Shown in pieces: positions 24,209-31,895 of a DNA stretch of 64,000 nt. The translations under genes were made by a program, and so were the position numbers. The stretch covers positions 62,001 through 126,000 of the forward strand of contig CANOTP010000002.1 in NCBI GenBank assembly GCA_947570135.1, given 5' to 3'. This DNA is from an uncultured Candidatus Melainabacteria bacterium. Lineage in GTDB: Bacteria > Cyanobacteriota > Vampirovibrionia > Gastranaerophilales > Gastranaerophilaceae. Positions within the stretch are counted from its first letter, which is position 1. Each line of letters opens with the position of its first letter. The notes under the pieces are model-generated. The model was not told the origin of the DNA. It saw nothing but the letters and a program-made list of their open reading frames with translations, and made no database searches.

Positions 24209-25888
24209 ATGACAAAACTTTCACCATTACAAATTGAAAGATTAAAGTATCAGCCAAAACTTCCTTCAAGTTTACAAAACGGTGTAAACTCTTTGGAATT
24301 GGTTGAAGGCTCTGCAACTCAGTCAGTAAGAGATCAAGAGCAGATTCAAAATTTATTTGCCAATACTTACGGAAAACCGACCGTAACTTTTAAATCTACA
24401 TCTTCATTATCATCATCTGATGTTAAAAATGTCGGTGTAATTTTATCAGGCGGACAAGCTCCGGGAGGACACAATGTTATCGCAGGTTTGTATGACGCTT
24501 TAAAATCAGCAAATTCATCTAACAAATTGTACGGATTTTTAGGCGGACCTTCAGGTATTATTGAAGGTAAATATATTGAATTTACTGATGAATACATTGA
24601 TTCATACAGAAATACAGGCGGGTTTGATATTATCGGTTCAGGAAGAACTAAACTTGAAACAGAAGAACAATTCAAATCATCATTGGAAGTTTGCAGAAAA
24701 CTTAACATTTCAGCAGTTGTAATCATTGGCGGCGACGATTCAAACACTAACGCAGCGTTGCTTGCTGAATGGTTTGTTAAAAATAATACTGGAATCCAGG
24801 TTATCGGATGTCCTAAAACTATCGACGGCGATTTGAAAAACGAACAGATTGAAATTTCTTTCGGTTTTGATACGGCAACAAAAACTTATGCTGAACTTAT
24901 CGGGAACATCGAAAGAGATGCTAATTCAGCTAAAAAATACTGGCACTTTGTAAAAATTATGGGAAGAAGTGCTTCTCACGTAGCTTTAGAAGCTGCATTA
25001 CAAACCCAACCGAATATCACATTGATTTCAGAAGAAGTTGAAGCTAAGAAAATGTCACTTTCTTCAATCATTGATTATATGTCAGATATTATCGTAAGAC
25101 GTTCTGAAAACGGTAAAAACTTCGGTATTGCGGTTATTCCTGAAGGCTTGATTGAATTTATTCCTGAAATGGGTTCAATGATTTCTAATCTGAATGATAT
25201 TATGGCATCATTAGAATCTGATTCAAGTTTTGTAAACGCATCATCTTCTGAAAAATTCTCAATTGTTGAAAGCAAATTGGAATCAGAAAATGCTAAAGTT
25301 TACTCTTCACTTCCTGCATTGATTAAAGAACAATTACTTGCAGATCGTGACCCTCACGGTAATGTTCAGGTTTCTAAGATTGAAACTGAAAAATTGTTGA
25401 TTGAAATGATTTCAGCAAAACTTTCAGAAATGAAAAAAGCAGGCAAATTCAGTGGTAAATTCTCATCACAATCGCATTTCTTTGGATACGAAGGACGTTG
25501 TGCATTCCCTTCAAACTTTGATGCTGATTACTGCTATTCACTTGGTTATAACGCTTTTGCATTGATTAACTTCGGTTTAACTGGTTACTTATCATCAGTA
25601 AGAAACCTTACTGCTCCGGCTTCTGATTGGATTGCTGGAGGTGTACCTCTTACAATGATGATGAATATGGAAAAACGTCACGGTGAAATGAAACCTGTTA
25701 TTCAAAAAGCATTGGTAAAACTTGACGGACCTGTATTCAAACAATTACAAGATAACCGTGAAGACTGGGCAATGAATGACAGATACTTGTTCTCAGGTGC
25801 TATTCAGTACTTCGGACCAAGCTCTGTTGCTGATATTACAACAGTTACGTTGCAATTAGAAAGAAGTAAACAATTAGCTTCAGTTTAA
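24209..25888 (+). CDS. pfp: Pyrophosphate--fructose 6-phosphate 1-phosphotransferase
   Basis: Reversible PPi-linked phosphorylation of fructose-6-P in glycolysis. It belongs to the long PPi-PFK group (559 aa): VGVILSGGQAPGGHNVIAGL, the PPi-type GGDDSNTNAALLAEWF (GGDD, where ATP enzymes have GGDG), CPKTIDGDLKN, IMGRSASHVALEAA and FFGYEGRCAFPSNFDADYCY. The TIDGD catalytic Asp is intact. AAAGGAAAGGGAAC precedes the ATG. Monocistronic. PPi use saves ATP in fermenters. Confidence 0.95.
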   Translation: MTKLSPLQIERLKYQPKLPSSLQNGVNSLELVEGSATQSVRDQEQIQNLFANTYGKPTVTFKSTSSLSSSDVKNVGVILSGGQAPGGHNVIAGLYDALKSANSSNKLYGFLGGPSGIIEGKYIEFTDEYIDSYRNTGGFDIIGSGRTKLETEEQFKSSLEVCRKLNISAVVIIGGDDSNTNAALLAEWFVKNNTGIQVIGCPKTIDGDLKNEQIEISFGFDTATKTYAELIGNIERDANSAKKYWHFVKIMGRSASHVALEAALQTQPNITLISEEVEAKKMSLSSIIDYMSDIIVRRSENGKNFGIAVIPEGLIEFIPEMGSMISNLNDIMASLESDSSFVNASSSEKFSIVESKLESENAKVYSSLPALIKEQLLADRDPHGNVQVSKIETEKLLIEMISAKLSEMKKAGKFSGKFSSQSHFFGYEGRCAFPSNFDADYCYSLGYNAFALINFGLTGYLSSVRNLTAPASDWIAGGVPLTMMMNMEKRHGEMKPVIQKALVKLDGPVFKQLQDNREDWAMNDRYLFSGAIQYFGPSSVADITTVTLQLERSKQLASV

Positions 25889-25890
25889 GA

Positions 25891-25925
25891 ATTGTCACCC
25901 TGAACTTGATTCAGGGTCTGTCAAT
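25891..25925. repeat. Intergenic repeat (TGTCACCCTGAACTT family)
   Basis: It contains ATTGTCACCCTGAACTTGAT and TCAGGGTCTGTCAATT, with the hairpin ACCCTGAA / TTCAGGGT. It shares its first 17 bases with the element at 5637 in the rpmF-plsX gap. Confidence 0.55.
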
Positions 25926-25942
25926 TTTAATTTTAAATCTAA

Positions 25943-25976
25943 AAAGCGGCAGCATTTATATTGCTGTCGCTTTACT
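25943..25976 (+). terminator. Terminator after PPi-PFK
   Basis: Stem AAAGCGGCAGCA / TGCTGTCGCTTT (one wobble) around a TTTATAT loop, just ahead of the mfd start region. Confidence 0.65.
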
Positions 25977-25987
25977 AATTTTTCGGT

Positions 25988-25993
25988 TATAAT
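25988..25993 (+). promoter_or_regulatory. Consensus -10 box exactly 6 bases before the mfd ATG
   Basis: TATAAT ends at 25993 and the ATG begins at 26000, so initiation at the usual distance would begin at the A of the start codon. No Shine-Dalgarno is present and the -35 region is poor. Confidence 0.45.
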
Positions 25994-25999
25994 CTTATT

Positions 26000-28900
26000 A
26001 TGTTTAATATAAACACGGATGATATTTCACAAAGTTACGAAGAGTTTCGTGAGCGGGTAAAAAGGGGGGCATCTTTTGCGGTTACGGGTTTGACATCTGT
26101 ATTACGGTTGTTTTTGCTTACGAAAATTAAGTTTTATTCAAAGAAGAAGGTTTTGTTTGTCACATCAACCGAGCAAAACGCCTTGAAGTATCAAAGCGAC
26201 TTATTATCGGCTTTTAATGTTAAATCTGAGGTTTTGCCATTTCAAAATATTTCAATGTATGAGGGAGTTTCGCCAAATCTTTATGATTACGCCCAGCAGA
26301 TAAAGATTTTAAACTCACATCCTGATGTTGTAATTTGTCCTGTTAAATCACTGCTTGAAAAGTTTCCCGATAAAGACTTTTTCAAGAAAAACGGATTAAA
26401 GATTAAAATCGGCGATAGTATTGATTTAAAGGATTTGGCAAGAAAGCTTATAAATCTTGGCTATAAAAAATCTACAATGGTTAATGATGTATCTGAGTTC
26501 AGTATACGAGGGGATATCGCAGATGTGTTCTCACTTGATGATAACCCTGTCAGAATCGAGCTTTGGGGTGATGAAGTTGTTGATATAAGATATTTTGATA
26601 ACGAAACCCAGAAATCTGTTGAAAAGATTAAGGAAGTAACGATTTTTCCTGTTTATAAGTTTATAACTGTCGGGCAGGAGGAATTGGTTAAAAGTCTTCA
26701 ACAAAATGATGAAGATGAGATTCCCGAGGAGAATTATTTTAGCGGGATTGAAGTTTACCAAAACTATTTTAATAAAAATTTAGTTAGTGTTTTGGATTAT
26801 TTTGAAGATTATGTTCTTGTTTTTGATGAAACGAGTGAAATTTATTCAAAATACGAGTTTGTGAATGATAATTTGGATAAACAACTTGAAGAAGGGGTAA
26901 GATTAGGGTTACTGAAACAACTTGATGGTAATAATCATCTTACTTATGAAGAGTTTTTGAGAAAGACATCTTATTTTATAAAAGTCGGGTTTAATAACTT
27001 TATTGACGGAGCAATGGGTGATTTAGTCGAGTTTAATTCTCAGCCGTTGAGAAATTTTGAGGCTGATATAGATTTAATCACGGATTTCATTTTGGAGCAT
27101 AAAGCTTACAAACTTATCATCGCAACCGATTATCCCGAGCGGGTAAAAGAAATTCTTTCCGAGAAAAATATTTTTACTCCCGAGTACACAGACAGTACCG
27201 TACTTGGCGGATGTATTCTGGAAGACTTTAAAACTGTCATAATGACCGATAGGGAACTGTTTAATAAGCGTTCAAAAGAGGTTACGGCATCTAAAAAGTC
27301 TTATTTTAAGGAAAAACCCGAGTATATCGAAAACATTAACGATATAAAACCGGGGGAATTTGTTGTTCATACGATTCATGGCTTAGGGATTTATAAAGGT
27401 TTGTCAAAACAGGAAATTGACGGGCAGTTAAAGGATTATTTGACGATTGAATACGCAAATAAAGACAGACTTCATATTCCTGCCGAGCAGATAAATTTAC
27501 TTTGCAGATACCGAGGTTCGGGTACGATAAAGCCTAAACTGTCCAAAATGGGCGGACGCGATTGGGAAAACACCAAAGCTAAGGTTAAAAAAGAAGTTGA
27601 AGTTGTTGCCTATGACCTGTTAAGGCTTTATGCAAGGCGTAAGATGCAGCAGGGGATACGGTTTTTGCCAGATACAAATTGGCAAGTTGAAATGGAAGAG
27701 GCTTTTGAGTTTGTGGAAACACCCGATCAATTGAAGGCAATTTCGCAGGTTAAATATGATATGGAATCCGAACAGCCTATGGACAGATTAATTTGCGGTG
27801 ATGTCGGGTTTGGTAAGACAGAAGTTGCGATGAGGGCAATTTTTAAGGCGGTAACCTCAGGAAAACAGGTTGCCGTAGTTGTTCCTACAACAATCCTTGC
27901 ATTGCAGCATTACCAAACTATTGCTGAGCGTTTTAAACCGTTTGGAATCGGGGTTGAGATTTTATCAAGGTTCAGGACGAAAAAAGAGCAAAAAGAAACG
28001 GTCAAAAACCTTGTAACAGGCGCGTGTGACGTTGTAGTCGGCACTCACAGGCTTTTGCAGGAAGGTATTGTGTTTAAGGATTTAGGGTTGCTTGTAATTG
28101 ATGAAGAACACAGATTCGGGGTTCGTCATAAGGAGAAATTAAAGCAGCTTCGCGAGAATATTGATATACTGTCAATGTCCGCAACACCTATCCCGAGAAC
28201 CCTTTATATGTCACTATCAGGGATTAAGGATATGTCTGTAATCAACACTCCGCCGAAAAACAGGCTGCCGATTAAGACTTATGTCGGCGAGTGGAACGAA
28301 AATATGGTGAAAAACGCTATTATTCACGAACTTGATAGAGAAGGTCAGGTATTTTATCTTTATAACAGGGTTGAAACGATTTTGGAGATGAAAAATCTTC
28401 TTCAAAGGATTGTTCCAAATGCCAGAATTGCTGTCGGGCATGGTCAAATGGATGAAAAAGAACTTGAAGAAGTTATCGTTGATTTTGCTAACCAAGAATA
28501 CGATATCCTGCTTGCGACAACGATTATCGAAAACGGGATTGATATTCCGAATGCCAATACAATGATAATCCATGATGCCGACAGATTCGGACTTGCGCAG
28601 TTGTACCAGTTAAGGGGTCGTGTCGGACGTTCTCAAAGACAGGCTTATTGCTATTGTTTTTACAAAAAGTCTAAAGAGATTACAAAAGACGCTGTGAACC
28701 GACTTAAGGCAATAAAAGAGTTTACAACACTCGGTTCGGGGTATCAAATCGCGCTTCGTGACGTTGAAATCCGCGGGGTTGGCAACATTTTGGGTACAAA
28801 ACAGCACGGGCATATGATAAATGTCGGGTTTGATACGTATTGCGAGCTTTTGGAAGAAACAGTTCAGGAACTTCAAGGTGAGAAAGTTGACAGGACACCA

Positions 28901-29374
28901 CCGACAATTGTTGATATTAATGTTACGGCTTACATTCCTGATGAGTGGGTAGGTTCAACTGATCAAAAAATGATTGAGTATAAGCGTTTGGCGGATGTAA
29001 AATCATCTGTTGAACTTGATTATATAGTAGAAGAGTGGGTGGACAGGTTTGCAAAACCGCCTGAAAGTGTTGAGAATCTGATAAAACTTATCCGATTAAG
29101 ATTATCCGCAACAGAAATTAAAATCTCGGCGATTCGCGAGGTACAGGATTGTATAAGAATTTACACGCCTTACTCTCGCCCTGAGTGGAATATTATCCAA
29201 AAAGTTTTGCCGCATAATATAACTAAAAAAATAAAATTCACCGAAGCTCCGAAAACTTGCTCGGAAGGAGTTTCAATCTTGATTTTAGACACTTCTTATG
29301 TAAATTTTAATGAAGTATTTAACATTTTAACAGATTTGTTTTATTATATCTATAAAGTCAGTCACGAATATTAA
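26000..29374 (+). CDS. mfd: Transcription-repair coupling factor Mfd
   Basis: A DNA translocase that releases RNA polymerase stalled at lesions and recruits UvrA. Domain order over 1124 aa: UvrB-like module (about 1-330), RNAP-interaction domain with PGEFVVHTIHGLGIYKGL (about 450-530), RecG-like helicase with Walker A CGDVGFGKTEVAMRA, DEEHRFG, SATPIPRTLYMSLSG, LYQLRGRVGRSQRQAYCY, and the C-terminal TRCF domain (VTAYIPDEWV, YKRLADV). No Shine-Dalgarno; a TATAAT lies 6 bases before the ATG, suggesting a leaderless transcript. Confidence 0.97.
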   Translation: MFNINTDDISQSYEEFRERVKRGASFAVTGLTSVLRLFLLTKIKFYSKKKVLFVTSTEQNALKYQSDLLSAFNVKSEVLPFQNISMYEGVSPNLYDYAQQIKILNSHPDVVICPVKSLLEKFPDKDFFKKNGLKIKIGDSIDLKDLARKLINLGYKKSTMVNDVSEFSIRGDIADVFSLDDNPVRIELWGDEVVDIRYFDNETQKSVEKIKEVTIFPVYKFITVGQEELVKSLQQNDEDEIPEENYFSGIEVYQNYFNKNLVSVLDYFEDYVLVFDETSEIYSKYEFVNDNLDKQLEEGVRLGLLKQLDGNNHLTYEEFLRKTSYFIKVGFNNFIDGAMGDLVEFNSQPLRNFEADIDLITDFILEHKAYKLIIATDYPERVKEILSEKNIFTPEYTDSTVLGGCILEDFKTVIMTDRELFNKRSKEVTASKKSYFKEKPEYIENINDIKPGEFVVHTIHGLGIYKGLSKQEIDGQLKDYLTIEYANKDRLHIPAEQINLLCRYRGSGTIKPKLSKMGGRDWENTKAKVKKEVEVVAYDLLRLYARRKMQQGIRFLPDTNWQVEMEEAFEFVETPDQLKAISQVKYDMESEQPMDRLICGDVGFGKTEVAMRAIFKAVTSGKQVAVVVPTTILALQHYQTIAERFKPFGIGVEILSRFRTKKEQKETVKNLVTGACDVVVGTHRLLQEGIVFKDLGLLVIDEEHRFGVRHKEKLKQLRENIDILSMSATPIPRTLYMSLSGIKDMSVINTPPKNRLPIKTYVGEWNENMVKNAIIHELDREGQVFYLYNRVETILEMKNLLQRIVPNARIAVGHGQMDEKELEEVIVDFANQEYDILLATTIIENGIDIPNANTMIIHDADRFGLAQLYQLRGRVGRSQRQAYCYCFYKKSKEITKDAVNRLKAIKEFTTLGSGYQIALRDVEIRGVGNILGTKQHGHMINVGFDTYCELLEETVQELQGEKVDRTPPTIVDINVTAYIPDEWVGSTDQKMIEYKRLADVKSSVELDYIVEEWVDRFAKPPESVENLIKLIRLRLSATEIKISAIREVQDCIRIYTPYSRPEWNIIQKVLPHNITKKIKFTEAPKTCSEGVSILILDTSYVNFNEVFNILTDLFYYIYKVSHEY

Positions 29375-29392
29375 AAAGAAAGAGAGAGTTTA

Positions 29393-30526
29393 ATGAAAGT
29401 TTCTAAGTTAGTAGCAACCTTGGCGTTATCTGCGTTACTGTTTACTGGTTGCGGAGTAAAGGACAATGCGATTATTACAATTAACGATAAACCTGTTACT
29501 CAAGGCGAATACGATAAATTAATCGATCAGGCTATCGGACAATCACCATTTGGTAAAATGGGCGATTTGAAAGGTAACAAAGACGGTTTCTTATATCTTA
29601 TGACAGAACAAAGAGTAGTTAATCAGCTTATTATCCAGGAACTTTTAAATCAGGAAGCTGACGCTCGCGGAATTAAAGTTACAAACAAAGACGTTGAAGC
29701 TGCTTTGAAAAAAATCATGGAAGAAATGGGTGGCAGAGATAAACTTGCAGAAGTGCTTAAACAAAACGGCGTAAGCCCTTCTCAATTCAAAAAAGATGTA
29801 AGAAACCAGGTAAGAATGCAAAAACTTGCTGATTCGGCAGGAAATATCAAAATTACTGATAAAGATTGCGAAGATTTTTATAAGAAAAATCCTAACAAGT
29901 TCAAAAACCCTGAACAAGTAAGAGCTTCACACATTCTTATCGCTGCAAACCCTTACCAAATCGGTGAAGAATTAAAAGAAAAAGCTAAAAAAGATATTCC
30001 GACCGAAGAATTAACAAAAAAAGTTGAAGCGGTTGTAGCAGAGAAAAAAGCGTTAGCAGAAAAACTTGCAAAAGAATTACAAGCTGACAGCTCAAAATTT
30101 GCTCAATATGCTAAAAAATACTCAGAAGACCCGGGTTCAGCTAAACAAGGCGGAGATTTAGGATTCTTTGCAAAAGAACAAATGGTTCCTGAGTTTTCAA
30201 AAGCAGCTTTCTCAGCTAAACCAAACACTGTTTCAGATGTTGTAAAAACACAATTCGGATACCACATCATTATGGTTAACGACAGACGCGAAGCAGGTGT
30301 TACACCTTACGAAAAAGCTAAAGACGGTATTAAAGATTACTTAAGAACAGAAAAACAAATTAAAGCACTTGATGAATTGACAGAAGCAGCTAAGAAAAAA
30401 GCAGACATCAAGTTCATGGATGAAAGATACAATCCTGAAGTTATTCAAAAGAAATTAACAAGACAAGTTGATGATGCTACAGGCGGAGCTGCAACAAGAG
30501 AAAAAGAAAAAGCTAAAAAGAAATAA
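29393..30526 (+). CDS. Parvulin-type peptidyl-prolyl isomerase lipoprotein (SurA/PrsA-like)
   Basis: An envelope foldase. The lipoprotein signal peptide ends in the lipobox LLFTGC. It is followed by a SurA-N-like helical chaperone region (MTEQRVVNQLIIQELLNQEA, GISPSQFKKDVRNQ-like) and a parvulin domain from VRASHILIAANPYQIGEELK to YSEDPGSAKQGGDLGFFAKE and VVKTQFGYHIIMVNDRRE, with a charged insertion of about 30 residues after the first strand. The C terminus is Lys-rich. 19 bases behind mfd with AAAGAGAGAG, so probably co-transcribed. Confidence 0.92.
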   Translation: MKVSKLVATLALSALLFTGCGVKDNAIITINDKPVTQGEYDKLIDQAIGQSPFGKMGDLKGNKDGFLYLMTEQRVVNQLIIQELLNQEADARGIKVTNKDVEAALKKIMEEMGGRDKLAEVLKQNGVSPSQFKKDVRNQVRMQKLADSAGNIKITDKDCEDFYKKNPNKFKNPEQVRASHILIAANPYQIGEELKEKAKKDIPTEELTKKVEAVVAEKKALAEKLAKELQADSSKFAQYAKKYSEDPGSAKQGGDLGFFAKEQMVPEFSKAAFSAKPNTVSDVVKTQFGYHIIMVNDRREAGVTPYEKAKDGIKDYLRTEKQIKALDELTEAAKKKADIKFMDERYNPEVIQKKLTRQVDDATGGAATREKEKAKKK

Positions 30527-30537
30527 GAAACAATATA

Positions 30538-30575
30538 AAAAGCGACCTCTTGATTTTCAAGAGGTCGCTTTTTTA
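30538..30575 (+). terminator. Terminator (copy 1 of a twin sequence)
   Basis: Perfect stem AAGCGACCTCTTGA / TCAAGAGGTCGCTT around TTT, followed by T6. The same 14-base arms recur at 33913-33943. Confidence 0.9.
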
Positions 30576-30578
30576 TAA

Positions 30579-30749
30579 TTATTTTTCTTTCAATTCAAGT
30601 TCAACGTTAAGAATATCCAAAATTTCGAGGAACTCAATTAAAGAAAATTTTTGTTAAAGCTTTTGTTGTTCCTCTTTTGAAATTACTAAAAATACATTAA
30701 ACAGAGGATTGAATCGAGCGCTTAATCTTTTAAAATTATATTGGGTGTT
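30579..30749 (-). pseudogene. Remnant of a small gene with an internal stop
   Basis: The minus strand reads NTQYNFKRLSARFNPLFNVF, then LVISKEEQQKL, an in-frame TAA, then QKFSLIEFLEILDILNVELE and LKEK with a stop at 30579. The sequence looks like protein on both sides of the TAA. No start codon or Shine-Dalgarno is visible. Best read as a dead 3' fragment; the original function is unknown. Confidence 0.4.
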
Positions 30750-30773
30750 TTATAAAGAATTTTGGGAGGCATT

Positions 30774-31007
30774 ATGAATAGTATTATAAGCGAGAATGTG
30801 GAATTTTATATGCCTGCTAATGAAGACATGTCCGAATCTATTACGCAAAACTGGACAGAGCAAGCTTTAGAGTGTTATTCCATAAATTGCGATTGTAAAC
30901 GCTGTTCGTTATCCAAAGGTCATTATTCTTTTATTTGCCAAATGCCTAAAGTAATCGACGCTTTAATTCAGACAGTCGGAGTACCCGAGATTCGCAGAAC
31001 TGCCTGA
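30774..31007 (+). CDS. Small four-cysteine protein, 77 aa
   Basis: The centre carries YSINCDCKRCSLSKGHYSF followed by ICQMPKVIDALIQTVG, i.e. Cys-x-Cys-x-x-Cys plus a fourth Cys about 13 residues on, a plausible small metal site. The ATG at 30774 has GGGAGG 6 bases upstream; an in-frame TTG at 30762 is inferior. I do not recognise the family. Own terminator at 31042. Confidence 0.65.
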   Translation: MNSIISENVEFYMPANEDMSESITQNWTEQALECYSINCDCKRCSLSKGHYSFICQMPKVIDALIQTVGVPEIRRTA

Positions 31008-31041
31008 AAAAATCTTTTTTAGAACCTCGAATAGTAAAAAA

Positions 31042-31076
31042 ACAGCCATAAACTTATGTTTTATGGCTTTTTATTT
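31042..31076. terminator. Bidirectional terminator
   Basis: Stem AGCCATAAA / TTTATGGCT with T-rich flank on the right and A-rich flank on the left, between the small Cys protein (+) and the gene ending at 31100 (-). Confidence 0.75.
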
Positions 31077-31099
31077 ATTATGTATGTGTCTGGTAGTCG

Positions 31100-31330
31100 T
31101 TACTTTTTAACAAAACTGTTTTCATGAAAATGAATAAGTTTTGCTAAGTGCCATTGTTTTGCTTGAATTTCTTGTATACGATCTTTTATGTCATCTAATT
31201 CCTTCAAAAGTGTCGGCAAATCTTTGTTTTGTCTTGTATAGACTACAGAAATCGGCGACTCTTCTGTTGTGACATCTTCTGCCCAGGAAGGCAAAAAACA
31301 TCCTGATTCAAATATTTGTTTTTCGTTCAT
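31100..31330 (-). CDS. Small hypothetical protein, 76 aa
   Basis: The start is MNEKQIFESGCFLPSWAEDV. The second half is a predicted coiled coil (LPTLLKELDDIKDRIQEIQA). I chose the ATG at 31330, 9 bases after GGAG; the frame extends to a TTG at 31351. It lies 28 bases behind the 69-aa gene, probably in one transcript. Function unknown. Confidence 0.6.
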   Translation of the reverse strand: MNEKQIFESGCFLPSWAEDVTTEESPISVVYTRQNKDLPTLLKELDDIKDRIQEIQAKQWHLAKLIHFHENSFVKK

Positions 31331-31358
31331 ATCACATATCTCCAAAATCAAACAGCTA

Positions 31359-31568
31359 TTAGCCTCTGTCTGTCAGCAATGAATGGAAAAAATCCACCAG
31401 CTTGAAGTTTCCGTATTTAAACGCATAGGGTTTTCTTAAGTATTCGCTGTTAGTAATTTTATTTAAGGTATTCATTTCTTCATCGTTTAAAGAGCCGAAA
31501 TCGAAACTTGTCATCTCAGCGTAATCTACCATTAAATCTTCTACATCCATAATCTTTTTGTCTGACAT
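31359..31568 (-). CDS. Small acidic hypothetical protein, 69 aa
   Basis: Starts MSDKKIMDVEDLMVDYAEMT and is acidic through SLNDEEMNTLNKITNSEY; soluble. AAGGAG with 8-base spacing favours the ATG at 31568 over a GTG at 31577. First gene of a two-gene unit. Function unknown. Confidence 0.6.
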   Translation of the reverse strand: MSDKKIMDVEDLMVDYAEMTSFDFGSLNDEEMNTLNKITNSEYLRKPYAFKYGNFKLVDFFHSLLTDRG

Positions 31569-31895
31569 TTTATACACTCCTTAGTATTTTCTAATCACAA
31601 ATTCTATATCGGTTTGCTTTCTAAAAAACTTTAGAATTTGAATAAACATTGTTACATATATTAACATTCTGATTCCATGGGGTTTAAAAACTAATCCACA
31701 TGATTTATACTATGAGTGTAGTAGGTTCACGGATGAAAATAGTCAGTTAGTGTGATTAATCCATGCCGTCTGTTTGCAGGATTGATTTTAATGCTATATG
31801 AGGTAGAATTGTTTAGTAATGTAAAACATTGTGGTAATGTTAGCAAAAAATTTTTATCACATGAATTATAAACAGAAATTGCAGGTAGCGTAGAT
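31569..31895. other. Divergent intergenic region, about 330 bases
   Basis: Carries the start regions of the small-gene pair (-) and of the GGDEF/HD-GYP gene (+). I see no coding remnant, tRNA or clear inverted repeat in it. Confidence 0.5.

Noticed and set aside
28217-28573. 118-codon minus-strand frame inside mfd
   Set aside because: Antisense shadow of the helicase domain.
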